Notes under the pieces: model-generated
What the model saw: the letters and a program-made list of their open reading frames with translations, nothing else
Databases searched by the model: none
What the model was told of the DNA's origin: nothing
Assembly (NCBI GenBank): GCA_028279555.1
Contig: JANQNO010000007.1
Location: 62,001-126,000, forward strand
Reading direction: 5' to 3'
DNA length: 64,000 nucleotides
Origin: Sphingorhabdus sp.
GTDB taxonomy: Bacteria > Pseudomonadota > Alphaproteobacteria > Sphingomonadales > Sphingomonadaceae
In this document: piece after piece, positions 54,436 to 63,113 of the stretch
How the letters are laid out: each line of letters opens with the position of its first letter
Position numbering within the stretch: the first letter of the stretch is position 1
Translations under genes and position numbers: made by a program

Positions 54436-55359
54436 TCACTCCGCGCTCCCGCTGGTGAGCGATAGAAACACATCCTCCAGATCCGCCTCTTTGGTTGTAA
54501 CATCGACAATGCCGAGCCCCATATCCTGAATTGCTGTCAGAACCTCACCGGCATTCATCCGGTCCTTGTTATAGGTGATCTCGACCGTTCGGTCGGCAAC
54601 ACGCTCCGATTTTTCGAAGGCCTCATGCTTGGGCGCAGAGGGAACATCCTTGTCCAGAGTAAGCACCACCGCCTTTTCGCGCGCCATATTGACGAGCTCT
54701 CCGGTCGGCTTCTTGGCAATCAGCTTGCCATGGTTGATGATCGCAATTTCATCGCACAGCTCTTCGGCCTCTTCCAGATAGTGGGTGGTGAGCACCACGG
54801 TAACGCCGCCCTTGTTGAGCTCGACAACATAGTCCCAAAGCTGCTGCCGCAGTTCGATATCGACGCCGGCGGTGGGTTCGTCGAGGACAATCACCGGCGG
54901 CGAATGGACCATCGCCTTGGCGACAAGCAACCGCCGTTTCATCCCGCCCGACAGGGTCCTCGCATAGGCATCGGCTTTGTCTTCCAGCCGCACGGCCCTG
55001 AGCAGCTCCATCGAACGACGCTTTGACTTGGGGACGCCATAGAGGCCCGCCTGCAATTCCAGCGCCTCCTTGGGCGTAAAGAAGGGATCGAACATGATTT
55101 CCTGCGGGACAATGCCGATCGACGCCCTGGCGTTGCGCGGATTACCATCGATATCAAAGCCCCAAATGCTTGCATTTCCGCTTGTCTTGTTCACCATTCC
55201 GGCAAGAATGTTGATCAGCGTCGATTTGCCTGCGCCATTGGGGCCAAGGAGACCGAAAATCGATCCCTGCGCCACTTCAAAGCTGACATCGTCAAGCGCC
55301 TGTTTGCCACCTTCATAAATCTTGGAAAGATGGCGGATCGAGATTGCTGCTTCGGGCAT
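54436..55359 (-). CDS. ABC transporter ATP-binding protein (ABC-2/CcmA type)
   Basis: A 307-residue ATPase. Walker A GLLGPNGAGKSTLINILAGM, signature LSGGMKRRLLVAKAMVHSPP, Walker B VIVLDEPTAGVD, switch His TTHYLEEAEELCD. The C-terminal extension is the domain seen in drug/polysaccharide-type ABC-2 exporters. No permease gene is adjacent: nadB follows and a DUF4402 gene is divergent. The cargo is unknown. Confidence 0.92.
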   Translation of the reverse strand: MPEAAISIRHLSKIYEGGKQALDDVSFEVAQGSIFGLLGPNGAGKSTLINILAGMVNKTSGNASIWGFDIDGNPRNARASIGIVPQEIMFDPFFTPKEALELQAGLYGVPKSKRRSMELLRAVRLEDKADAYARTLSGGMKRRLLVAKAMVHSPPVIVLDEPTAGVDIELRQQLWDYVVELNKGGVTVVLTTHYLEEAEELCDEIAIINHGKLIAKKPTGELVNMAREKAVVLTLDKDVPSAPKHEAFEKSERVADRTVEITYNKDRMNAGEVLTAIQDMGLGIVDVTTKEADLEDVFLSLTSGSAE

Positions 55360-55568
55360 AGCAGGCTGCGATAGCGAAGGCTTTGGCAAGGCGCAATCGG
55401 GCTATCAAGACCGGCAAAAAACCGGAATAAAACCGACATGGCCCCAAAGAACACGCTGCTATTAACTTATTTATTCATATAAAACAATGCTTTGATTGTC
55501 GGTCGCCTTCTGGCCATTAACCCCGAATTACAGCCTATCTTTACCTTTTGCTGCCTAGAAGCAGCTTC

Positions 55569-56120
55569 ATGTGTGGGGCGAAACTTTTGGGCCGGCTGCG
55601 GCTGGGCGCTGCGATTGCGGCTGGTGCGCTATTGAGCGTTGCTGTGCCAGCGCAAGCCGAAACCGGGCAAGTGGGCGGCGAGGCGGTCGTTGTTACGCCG
55701 CTCTCCTTTATCGAAGTAAATGATCTCAAATTTGGCGCGATTATTCCCAGCACAACGGCCAATGGCAATGTCGTGCTCGCGCCCGACGGCACGCGGACAT
55801 CGACCAATGGCATCATTCTGGTCGGTAGCAGCCATCAGGCCGCCGAATTTGCAGGGCAAGGAACATTCGGGCAGCTCGTCGATATCTCGGTCGGGGCGAA
55901 TACCATCTGGCTGACCGGACCGGGGCCGCGCTTGCGCGTGCGCAGATTTACCATTGGCAGTACGCCGACCACAACTCTGACGACCAATCCGCGAACCTTC
56001 TTCATCGGCTCTCCAACGGGTATTTTCCGTTTTCCGGTCGGTGCCGAGTTGCGGGTCCGCCGAAACCAGCCTGCCGGTCTTTATACCGGCACGTGGGATA
56101 TCACGCTCAACTATCAATAA
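55569..56120 (+). CDS. secreted DUF4402 protein, copy 1
   Basis: A 183-residue protein. After a signal peptide (LGAAIAAGALLSVAVPAQAE) comes the DUF4402 pattern: FIEVNDLKFGAIIPSTTANGNVVLAPDGTRT, a run of short beta strands, and the C-terminal GLYTGTWDITLNYQ. The family is secreted and pilin- or surface-like in appearance, with no firm function. A second member lies 300 bases downstream, with a small zinc-binding protein gene between. The TTG at 55548 is an alternative start. Confidence 0.85.
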   Translation: MCGAKLLGRLRLGAAIAAGALLSVAVPAQAETGQVGGEAVVVTPLSFIEVNDLKFGAIIPSTTANGNVVLAPDGTRTSTNGIILVGSSHQAAEFAGQGTFGQLVDISVGANTIWLTGPGPRLRVRRFTIGSTPTTTLTTNPRTFFIGSPTGIFRFPVGAELRVRRNQPAGLYTGTWDITLNYQ

Positions 56121-56163
56121 AGCCCGATTGCGGCGGCAGACCAGCTTTGCTAATGGGCCTCAC

Positions 56164-56361
56164 ATGAGCTTCATTCCGGAGACAATTCGCGTCAAGGACA
56201 GCCGCGTTTGCTGCGATGGTAGCGGCGAAGTGCCCTCTGCTTTGGGCCACCCCAGAGTCTGGCTGGAAATTGACGACAAGGGCTATGTCGATTGCGGCTA
56301 TTGCGACCGGCGCTTCATTCTGATCGGCGGACCAGCGGACAAAGACCTGAAAGCGGCCTGA
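56164..56361 (+). CDS. small zinc-finger protein (zf-CHCC/NDUFS6-like)
   Basis: A 65-residue protein with VCCDGSGEVPSALGHPRVWLEIDDKGYVDCGYCDRRF, that is Cys-x8-His-Pro-x-Val then Cys-x2-Cys, the zinc ligands of the CHCC family. The family includes a complex I accessory subunit of mitochondria and Alphaproteobacteria. It lies between the two DUF4402 genes. A role in respiratory complex assembly is inference from the family. Confidence 0.88.
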   Translation: MSFIPETIRVKDSRVCCDGSGEVPSALGHPRVWLEIDDKGYVDCGYCDRRFILIGGPADKDLKAA

Positions 56362-56425
56362 GGTTAACGGCCGGTAACCATAGACGCACATCCTTTGGAC
56401 AGCAGCCGCTGCTAGGGTCGCGGCG

Positions 56426-56968
56426 ATGTTGGGTGTAAATTCCATGTACAAGCGCTTTGCTGCGCTGTTGCTGCTGCCCGGCGGCGCGGTTGGTGCGCCC
56501 GCATTCGCAGAGGATGCCGATTTCGACGTCAATGTCACCGTGGTAGTACCAGCATCGCTCACCAACACGCAGGGACTGGACTTTGGCAAGATCGTGCCGA
56601 GCGGGAGCAGGGGCATCGTCACGATCAACGCCCGCAATGGCAATCGCAGCGGCAATGCCAATGTCACCCTGATCGGCACAGATTTTTCGCGGGGGCTTTT
56701 CGACGCTACCGGCGAACCAGGCATGACCGTGACAGTTTCGGGAAGCGCGCGGCGGATTTTCCTGGCCGGTCCGGGCGGTGCGAGAATGCGGGTAAACCGC
56801 TTCCGTATCAGCCGGAACAATGCCCGGCAAAGGGGGTTGCCGCGAAATTACGCGATTCCCGCGAGCGGTTCGATGACACTCGGCCTGGGCGGCAGGCTGC
56901 GCGTCGGGGCCAACCAGACGCCAGGCCTGTATACCGGCACATTCGATCTGACGATGGAATATCAATAA
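56426..56968 (+). CDS. secreted DUF4402 protein, copy 2
   Basis: A 180-residue protein with a signal peptide (YKRFAALLLLPGGAVGAPAFAE) and the DUF4402 layout: LTNTQGLDFGKIVPSGSRGIVTINARNG, then VTVSGSARRIFLAGPGGARMRVNRF and the C-terminal TPGLYTGTFDLTMEYQ. It parallels the copy at 55569, sharing the GLYTGT ending, but differs in the middle. The two likely arose by duplication. ATG 56444 is an alternative start. Confidence 0.87.
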   Translation: MLGVNSMYKRFAALLLLPGGAVGAPAFAEDADFDVNVTVVVPASLTNTQGLDFGKIVPSGSRGIVTINARNGNRSGNANVTLIGTDFSRGLFDATGEPGMTVTVSGSARRIFLAGPGGARMRVNRFRISRNNARQRGLPRNYAIPASGSMTLGLGGRLRVGANQTPGLYTGTFDLTMEYQ

Positions 56969-57007
56969 GCCCTATCCAAGCCGGGCGCTGCTTCCTATAT
57001 CGGCGGC

Positions 57008-58435
57008 ATGACTTACACCGATCCGCGCTCATTCCTTTATCAACCCGGCCTGCTAGACCCTGACGCTGCATTGCGCGTCACGAAGGATATGCTCGCGGGC
57101 TGCGATGATGGCGAGCTCTATATGCAGTATAGCGCCTCGGAAAGTTTCGGCTTTGACGATGGCCGGCTCAAGCTGGCGGATTATTCGACGGGCGGCGGAT
57201 TTGGGCTGCGCGGTGTCTCCGGGGAAATGACGGGCTTCAGCCACGCCAACGAGATTAGCGAAGCGGCGATCCGCCGCGCAGGCGAGACATTGCAGCTGCT
57301 CGATCCGGCCAAGGACCAGCCTGCACCGCCGCCGCGCAAGAACAACCGCCATCTCTACACCGATGGCAATCCGCTCGAACTTGTGCCTTTTGCCGAAAAG
57401 GTGGCTCTGTGCGAAAAAATCGACGCCGCAGCGCGCGCCCGCGATCCCCGCGTTGCGCAAGTCAGCGTCAATATGTCGGGCAGCTGGAGCGTTGTGGAGA
57501 TTGTGAGGGCGGATGGCTTTGTCGCCACCGATATTCGCCCGCTCGTCCGGCTCAATGTGAGCATTGTGGTGGAAGAAAATGGCCGCCGCGAATCCGGTGT
57601 TTTCGGCTTTGGCGGGCGCTATCTCTACGACAAGCTCTTCGACGAAGCGCAGCAGGAGCATGCGATCGACGAGGCACTGGCACAGGCGCTCACAAATCTG
57701 CGCTCGGTCGATGCGCCAGCAGGAGAAATGACGGTATTGCTGGGGCCCGGATGGCCTGGCGTACTTCTGCATGAGGCGGTCGGGCACGGCTTGGAGGGCG
57801 ATTTCAACCGCAAGGGATCATCAGCCTTTTCCGGCAAGATCGGCGAGCGCGTTGCCGCTCCGGGCGTGACCGTCGTCGATGACGGCACGATGCAGGATCG
57901 TCGCGGCTCGCTCTCGATCGATGATGAGGGCACGCCGACGCAGGAAAATGTCCTGATCGAAGACGGTATCCTGAAAAAATATATGCAGGACCGAATGAAT
58001 GCCAGGCTGATGAATGTTGAGCCAACGGGCAATGGCAGACGCGAAAGCTATGCCCATGCGCCCATGCCGCGCATGACCAACACCTTCATGCGCAGCGGTG
58101 AAGACGATCCGGAAGAACTGCTCTCGCGCGTCGAGGACGGGATCTTTGCCAAGAGCTTTGGCGGCGGGCAGGTCGACATCGTCTCCGGCAAATTCGTCTT
58201 CAGCTGCACCGAGGCTTACCGTATCAAGAATGGCAAGCTGGGTGATCCGATCAAGGGCGCAACGCTGATTGGCGACGGTCCAACGGCGCTGACCAAAGTC
58301 ACCGGTATCGGCAATGATATGGCGCTCGACGAAGGCATCGGCGTTTGCGGCAAGGGCGGGCAAAGCGTTCCGGCAGGCGTGGGCCAGCCGACTACGCTAG
58401 TCAGTGCGCTGACTGTCGGTGGAACGGCCGGTTAG
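57008..58435 (+). CDS. tldD: metalloprotease TldD
   Basis: A 475-residue U62 peptidase with the metal motif HEAVGHGLEGDF (HExxxH) near residue 257. GGFGLRGVSGEMTGFSHANEIS and a C-terminal GKGGQSVPAGVGQPTTLVSALTVGGT are family-typical. With PmbA it processes RiPP peptides and unfolded peptides. tldE/pmbA is not in view. Its TAG stop overlaps the start of the DUF924 gene by one base. Confidence 0.95.
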   Translation: MTYTDPRSFLYQPGLLDPDAALRVTKDMLAGCDDGELYMQYSASESFGFDDGRLKLADYSTGGGFGLRGVSGEMTGFSHANEISEAAIRRAGETLQLLDPAKDQPAPPPRKNNRHLYTDGNPLELVPFAEKVALCEKIDAAARARDPRVAQVSVNMSGSWSVVEIVRADGFVATDIRPLVRLNVSIVVEENGRRESGVFGFGGRYLYDKLFDEAQQEHAIDEALAQALTNLRSVDAPAGEMTVLLGPGWPGVLLHEAVGHGLEGDFNRKGSSAFSGKIGERVAAPGVTVVDDGTMQDRRGSLSIDDEGTPTQENVLIEDGILKKYMQDRMNARLMNVEPTGNGRRESYAHAPMPRMTNTFMRSGEDDPEELLSRVEDGIFAKSFGGGQVDIVSGKFVFSCTEAYRIKNGKLGDPIKGATLIGDGPTALTKVTGIGNDMALDEGIGVCGKGGQSVPAGVGQPTTLVSALTVGGTAG

Positions 58436-58974
58436 TGGCCGATATTTGGCAAAAACAGATTCTGGGCTTCTGGTTCGACGAGCTCGAGCCAAAGGACTGG
58501 TGGAAGAAAAATGAGGCCCTGGACACTATTTGCCGAGAGCGTTTTCTGACGCTTTGGGAAGAAAAGCAGTCAGGCGGCACCCAGGAATTTGTGACCGACC
58601 CAGAGAAGGCACTGGCGGCGACCATCCTGTTTGACCAATTCCCGCGCAATATGTTTCGTGGCAGCGCAAAGGCCTTCTCGACGGACAATATTGCACAGAA
58701 TATTGCATCAGCAGCCGTCGAGGCTGGACTGGATCAAGAGCTGTCAAAGCCGCAGCGGCCCTTTCTTTACATGCCTTTCATGCACGCTGAGGATATAGCG
58801 CTTCAGGAAAAATCGCTCGCCCTTTTCGGCAAGCTCGGCAGCAACGAAAAATTTGCCCGCAACCATCATGAGGTCATCGCAAAATTTGGCCGTTTCCCGC
58901 ATCGCAACGAGATACTGGGCCGCCAGTCGACGCCGGAAGAGCTGAAGGCTATTGCAGATGGGGCTTCCTGGTGA
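58435..58974 (+). CDS. DUF924 family protein
   Basis: A 179-residue protein starting at GTG (TAGTG with the tldD stop). ILGFWFDELEPKDWWKKNEALDTICRERFLTLWE and ALAATILFDQFPRNMFRGSAKAFSTD match DUF924, with FLYMPFMHAEDIALQEKSLALF and GRFPHRNEILGRQSTPEE following. The fold is tetratricopeptide-like and the function unknown. Confidence 0.92.
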   Translation: MADIWQKQILGFWFDELEPKDWWKKNEALDTICRERFLTLWEEKQSGGTQEFVTDPEKALAATILFDQFPRNMFRGSAKAFSTDNIAQNIASAAVEAGLDQELSKPQRPFLYMPFMHAEDIALQEKSLALFGKLGSNEKFARNHHEVIAKFGRFPHRNEILGRQSTPEELKAIADGASW

Positions 58975-58982
58975 GAGGCTGG

Positions 58983-59447
58983 TTAGTCATGCACATGGTC
59001 TGAAAAACTCGTTGTAATCTCATCCCATATTTTGATGGATTCCACAAAAAGCTCTTTTGAAATCCCACCCTTGTCCAAATCCAGATCCATTTCGAGAATT
59101 GGATCGCCAGCTTTGTCCAGATATGCACGGCCAAATCGATTGCTGGCATTCCACTCATTGATTTTTTTTAGAGAGGGTTTCGGCTTCGTGAACCATGTGT
59201 AAAATTGAATGGATTTGCAGCGCTTAGCATTTTGGCAGTTATAAAAGAGAACAGTCCATTGAAATTCACCTGTTTTTGCTTGAATCATTGGATCGCCACC
59301 GTCGTCTTTGGACATCTCTGCCGTGTGACCGGCCAAGCGTATTTCCTTCATGACGGCAAATGGGTTCTCCGCAGAGATATTTTCCGCCTTCGCCGCGTTG
59401 CTGAGCAAGAACGCAGTCATCACGACCGCCAAAAATCTAAAGACCAT
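58983..59447 (-). CDS. secreted YbjN-domain protein
   Basis: A 154-residue protein with a signal peptide (MVFRFLAVVMTAFLLSNAAKA). The mature part reads like YbjN: FQWTVLFYNCQNAKRCKSIQFYTWF, KKINEWNASNRFGRAYLDKAG and PILEMDLDLDKGG. A CxxxxxxC pair (NCQNAKRC) lies in the core. The gene is less GC-rich than its neighbours. It converges with the DUF924 gene, 8 bases apart. Confidence 0.75.
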   Translation of the reverse strand: MVFRFLAVVMTAFLLSNAAKAENISAENPFAVMKEIRLAGHTAEMSKDDGGDPMIQAKTGEFQWTVLFYNCQNAKRCKSIQFYTWFTKPKPSLKKINEWNASNRFGRAYLDKAGDPILEMDLDLDKGGISKELFVESIKIWDEITTSFSDHVHD

Positions 59448-59562
59448 TTATTCCTCCCTTGAAGAACAGGAATAGGATAATAATCTTTTCTGTAAAGAGG
59501 TTTAGCCACGTTGCCAACGGCGCAGGCTGGACAGCAACCAATCATATCATCATAGTATTTAT

Positions 59563-60126
59563 ATGGCCGAATTTTTTGACGCATTGAACGAGAAGCATGT
59601 CGCGATGATCGCGAAGCAGCCATTGTTCTTTGTGGCAACGGCTGCGGCGGATGGACGGATCAATCTCTCGCCCAAGGGCTATGACGCTTTTCGCGTGCTG
59701 ACGCCGACGCAGGTTGCCTATCTCGATCTTGGTGGTTCGGGAAATGAAACGCATGCACATCTATCCGTCGATGGGCGGATCACCATCATGTTCTGCAATT
59801 TCGACCGCCCAGCGCTGATCCTGCGCCTTTATGGGCGCGGCCGCCATGTTCTGCCGCAGGATGAGGAATGGGAAGGACTCGCCGCCAATTTCACGCTTTT
59901 GCCCGGAACGCGTCAGATCTTCGTGATCGACATTGAAAGCGTGCAGACAAGTTGCGGCTGGGGCGTGCCCTTCATGGAGATGAGCGGCGAACGCGAAACG
60001 CTGCAAAAAGCGCACCGGCAATCCGACCCGCAAGAATGGGTGGATAAAATGCAGGGCCGCAATCGCAGCATCGACGGGCTGGAGGTGCGGCCCACCGACC
60101 GCTTTATCGCAGGCGAGACCGGATAA
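59563..60126 (+). CDS. pyridoxamine 5'-phosphate oxidase-family protein
   Basis: A 187-residue flavin-binding split-barrel protein: FFVATAAADGRINLSPKGYDAFRVL, then VAYLDLGGSGNETHAHLSVDGRITIMFCNFDRPALILRLYGRGR. Members of this subgroup bind FMN or F420 and reduce varied substrates. It is probably not PdxH itself. The stop overlaps the DUF2007 start by one base (TAATG). Confidence 0.88.
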   Translation: MAEFFDALNEKHVAMIAKQPLFFVATAAADGRINLSPKGYDAFRVLTPTQVAYLDLGGSGNETHAHLSVDGRITIMFCNFDRPALILRLYGRGRHVLPQDEEWEGLAANFTLLPGTRQIFVIDIESVQTSCGWGVPFMEMSGERETLQKAHRQSDPQEWVDKMQGRNRSIDGLEVRPTDRFIAGETG

Positions 60127-60335
60127 TGGCACTTGTCGAGGTTGCCCGCTTTCCCACCGGCGTAAATGCCGAGATCGCCAAAGGCATGCTCGAATCGCAT
60201 GGTATCGGCGCGGTGACATTCGATGCCGGCATGAATATCGCCGACAGCGCGGCCATCGCGATTCCGGTGCGGGTCATGGTGCTTGAGGAGGACAGGGCCG
60301 AAGCGGAACGCCTGTTGAGCGACTCCGGATTGTAA
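60126..60335 (+). CDS. DUF2007 (putative signal-transducing) protein
   Basis: A 69-residue protein of the DUF2007 type: ALVEVARFPTGVNAEIAKGMLESHGIGAVTFD, then PVRVMVLEEDRAEAERLLSD. The fold is ferredoxin-like, resembling signal-transducing PII-like proteins. It is coupled by one-base overlaps (TAATG) to both neighbours. Confidence 0.85.
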   Translation: MALVEVARFPTGVNAEIAKGMLESHGIGAVTFDAGMNIADSAAIAIPVRVMVLEEDRAEAERLLSDSGL

Positions 60336-61039
60336 TGTCCCAGAGCTTCAAGGTCGCAACCTACAATATCCGCAAATGTATCGGACTGGACCGCAGGCGC
60401 GACCCGGAGCGGATATTGGATGTGCTGCGCGAAATCGACGCCGATATCATCGCGCTGCAGGAAGCCGACCGGCGCTTTGGTCAACGCGAGAGCAGCCTGC
60501 CCTTCCGCAAGATCGACGAGGAAACACCCTGGAAGCATGTGCCGTGGGGCGTCCGTCCCAACGGTATAGGCTGGCATGGCAATGCGATTCTGGTCCGCGA
60601 CGAATATGACATCCGCAGCGGTGAGCCGCTCGACCTGCCGACACTCGAACCGCGCGGCGCGGTCGCGGCAGAGATTGTCACGCCTGTGGGGCCGCTGCGC
60701 ATCATCGGTGTCCATCTGGATCTGTCGGGCCTGTGGCGGCGGCAACAGATCAAATCGCTGCTCGAATATCTCGATACCGTTCAGCGCCAGATTCCGACCG
60801 TGATCATGGGCGATTTCAATCAATGGTCCAATCGCGGCGCTCTCTCGGAGTTTGCCTTTCACCATCACCGGATATTGCAGACGCCCAAAAGCTATCACAC
60901 GGCCAACCCAGTCGCTCGGCTGGACCGGATTATCATCTCCCAGCATTTGCAGGAAGCCGAGCTGGGCTGCCATGACAGCGCGCTGGCCAAAACAGCGTCG
61001 GACCATCTGCCGGTCTGGGCGCAGCTGCGAATTGCCTAA
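60335..61039 (+). CDS. endonuclease/exonuclease/phosphatase family protein
   Basis: A 234-residue metal-dependent phosphoesterase: FKVATYNIRKCIGLDRR, ADIIALQEADRRFG, PLRIIGVHLDLSGLWRRQQI, VIMGDFNQWSNRG and SDHLPVWAQL, the full catalytic set of the EEP superfamily. Substrates range from DNA to phospholipids. It ends the coupled trio with DUF2007 and the pyridoxamine oxidase-like protein. Confidence 0.92.
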   Translation: MSQSFKVATYNIRKCIGLDRRRDPERILDVLREIDADIIALQEADRRFGQRESSLPFRKIDEETPWKHVPWGVRPNGIGWHGNAILVRDEYDIRSGEPLDLPTLEPRGAVAAEIVTPVGPLRIIGVHLDLSGLWRRQQIKSLLEYLDTVQRQIPTVIMGDFNQWSNRGALSEFAFHHHRILQTPKSYHTANPVARLDRIIISQHLQEAELGCHDSALAKTASDHLPVWAQLRIA

Positions 61040-61111
61040 TATTTATACATAATAATATTGTTGTTTAATTTTTAGGCAAACTTAAGTCGCTAGTTGGTTT
61101 CGGTCGTAACT

Positions 61112-61134
61112 ATTTCGGCCGTTAATGCCGAAAT
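61112..61134. promoter_or_regulatory. inverted repeat upstream of the glnK sigma-54 promoter
   Basis: ATTTCGGC and GCCGAAAT form a perfect 8-base inverted repeat with 7 bases between, 30 bases upstream of the -24 element. It does not match the NtrC consensus TGCACC-N5-GGTGCA. It could be an activator or repressor site. Confidence 0.5.
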
Positions 61135-61163
61135 TCCGTATCATTTCGCAGTTGCAGCATAAT

Positions 61164-61179
61164 TGGCACGCGCCTTGCT
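61164..61179 (+). promoter_or_regulatory. sigma-54 promoter for glnK-amtB
   Basis: TGGCACGCGCCTTGCT matches the -24/-12 consensus TGGCACG-N4-TTGC(A/T) exactly. It lies about 37 bases before the glnK ATG. This indicates nitrogen-limitation control through RpoN and an activator such as NtrC. Confidence 0.93.
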
Positions 61180-61215
61180 CCCTGTCTGTCGGGCAAAATA
61201 GCTTGGGGCAAATAT

Positions 61216-61554
61216 ATGAAATATCTGATTGCCGTCATCAAACCGCACAAGCTGGATGAGGTGCGCGAGGCGCTGACTGCCATCGGCGTGGCGGGGATGA
61301 CTGTCAGCGAGGTCAACGGCTTTGGCCGCCAGAAGGGCCAGACCGAAACCTATCGCGGCGCTGAATATACCACCAACATGGTGCCAAAGGTGAAGGTCGA
61401 GATCGCATGCGGTGCGGACATGGCCGAGGCCGCGAAAGAAGCAATTCAGGAAGCCGCCGGGTCGGGTTCCATCGGCGATGGCAAGATTTTTGAATTCGAT
61501 CTGGCGGGCGCTCTTCGCATCCGCACGGGCGACAATAACGAGGCCGCGCTTTGA
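61216..61554 (+). CDS. glnK: nitrogen regulatory protein P-II (GlnK type)
   Basis: A 112-residue PII protein. MKYLIAVIKPHKLDEVREAL opens the fold; the T-loop has Tyr51 in YRGAEYTTNMVPK, the uridylylation site; the C-terminal IGDGKIFEFDLAGALRIRTGD is conserved. It binds 2-oxoglutarate and ATP/ADP and gates AmtB. It shares the sigma-54 promoter with amtB, 33 bases downstream. Confidence 0.95.
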   Translation: MKYLIAVIKPHKLDEVREALTAIGVAGMTVSEVNGFGRQKGQTETYRGAEYTTNMVPKVKVEIACGADMAEAAKEAIQEAAGSGSIGDGKIFEFDLAGALRIRTGDNNEAAL

Positions 61555-61587
61555 GCGGCCCGCAAACGGGAAGAAAGAATCAGGGAA

Positions 61588-62934
61588 ATGAATAACATGA
61601 ACAAGATGATACTGGCGATGGGCGCTGCAGGGATTGCGGCTCTGACCTCAGCACCGGCTTTCGCACAGGAAGCAGCCGAAGCTGTTCCAGCTGCCGAGGT
61701 CGTTTCACCCGGCACCGCCTATATTTTCAATACGCTGCTCTTTCTGCTCGGCGGATTTCTCGTCATGTGGATGGCGGCAGGCTTCGCCATGCTCGAGGCC
61801 GGGCTGGTAAGATCGAAGAATGTTTCGACGCAGTGCATCAAGAATATCGGCCTCTATTCGATTGCGGGCCTGATGTTCTGGATCATTGGCTATAACATTG
61901 CCTATCCGCATGGCGGCGAGGCTTCCAGCGCCTTGTTTGGCATGGCCGGAACCATCTATCCCATGCAAGCGGTTGGCGCTGCCGATACCGGTACTGGCTA
62001 TTCCGTCGCCTCGGACTGGTTCTTCCAGATGGTGTTCTGCGCGACCACAGCATCGATCGTTTCCGGGACAGTCGCGGAGCGCATCAAGATCATGCCATTT
62101 TTCATCTTCGTGACCCTACTCACCGCAATCATCTATCCGGTTGTCGTCAGCTGGGAGTGGGGTACGGGCTACCTTGACACCGAATGGGGCTTTTCCGACT
62201 TTGCCGGCTCCACTCTCGTTCACTCGACAGGCGGCTGGGCGGCATTGGTCGGCGCGCTGATTATCGGACCGCGCCTCGGCCGATATGCTGGAGGAAAGGT
62301 CAACGTATTCCCCGGTTCCAGCATACCGCTAGCCACCCTTGGTACCTTCGTTCTATGGCTCGGCTGGTTCGGATTCAATGGTGCGTCGCAGCTTGCGATG
62401 GGCACAGTTGGCGATGTCTCGGATGTTTCGAAAATCTTCGTCAACACCAACATGGCGGCGGCGGGCGGCGTTGTCGTGGCGATCATCCTCACGCAGCTGC
62501 GTTACAAAAAGGCGGATGTAACCATGGCGCTCAACGGTGCGCTGGCCGGCCTTGTATCGATCACAGCCGAACCGCTCGCACCGACAGTGGGCCAGTCGAT
62601 CCTGATCGGCGGCATCGGCGGTGCTATCGTGGTCTTCACGGTTCCGCTGCTCGACAAGCTCAAGATTGACGACGTAGTCGGCGCTATCCCGGTTCACCTG
62701 ATCGCCGGCATCTGGGGCACACTGATCGTTGCCTGGACTGGCGATGCCACCTTTACCGGTCAGCTGGTCGGCGTGTTGCTCACGGCCGTCTGGGTGTCGG
62801 CAGCATCAGCAATCGTCTGGCTTGCGCTCAAATACACCATCGGCGTGCGTCCTTCGGAAGAAGACGAAATGGCCGGTATGGACATCACCGAGATCGGGGT
62901 CGAGGCCTATCCCGAATTTTCCTCGAAGATGTAG
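61588..62934 (+). CDS. amtB: ammonium transporter AmtB
   Basis: A 448-residue channel protein. The signal-like leader (MILAMGAAGIAALTSAPAFA) precedes the first of 11 membrane helices. The conserved Phe-gate, FFQMVFCATTASIVSGTVAER, the His pair segments LVHSTGGWAALVGALIIGPR and VHLIAGIWGTLIVAWTG, and the ADMNMAAAGG-like NTNMAAAGGVVVA are all visible. It imports ammonium/ammonia and is controlled by GlnK. Confidence 0.96.
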   Translation: MNNMNKMILAMGAAGIAALTSAPAFAQEAAEAVPAAEVVSPGTAYIFNTLLFLLGGFLVMWMAAGFAMLEAGLVRSKNVSTQCIKNIGLYSIAGLMFWIIGYNIAYPHGGEASSALFGMAGTIYPMQAVGAADTGTGYSVASDWFFQMVFCATTASIVSGTVAERIKIMPFFIFVTLLTAIIYPVVVSWEWGTGYLDTEWGFSDFAGSTLVHSTGGWAALVGALIIGPRLGRYAGGKVNVFPGSSIPLATLGTFVLWLGWFGFNGASQLAMGTVGDVSDVSKIFVNTNMAAAGGVVVAIILTQLRYKKADVTMALNGALAGLVSITAEPLAPTVGQSILIGGIGGAIVVFTVPLLDKLKIDDVVGAIPVHLIAGIWGTLIVAWTGDATFTGQLVGVLLTAVWVSAASAIVWLALKYTIGVRPSEEDEMAGMDITEIGVEAYPEFSSKM

Positions 62935-63074
62935 ATATTCACCGGATGGCGGCCGCTCTTTTTTGGCCGGCATCCGGAACACAGCTTGGCGGCGGGGCGA
63001 TCCTCCTTCTCCTCTTCTCTCAGGGTTTGATCCCGCCGCCTCACATTGTTCCTCCCGCGAACAACAGACTTTAA

Positions 63075-63113
63075 AGGCCCGGGTCAGAAATGATCCGGGC
63101 CTCTTTTATTTTT
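63075..63113 (+). terminator. rho-independent terminator of glnK-amtB
   Basis: A 12-pair stem (AGGCCCGG...TCA / TGATCCGGGCCT) around a GAAA tetraloop, then CTTTTATTTTT. Its 3' T-rich tail contains the minus-strand stop of the convergent lipoprotein gene. Confidence 0.92.

Noticed and set aside
60104-61006. 300-codon open frame antisense to the EEP-family gene
   Set aside because: Opposite strand carries the complete EEP motifs. No ribosome site or domain is seen.
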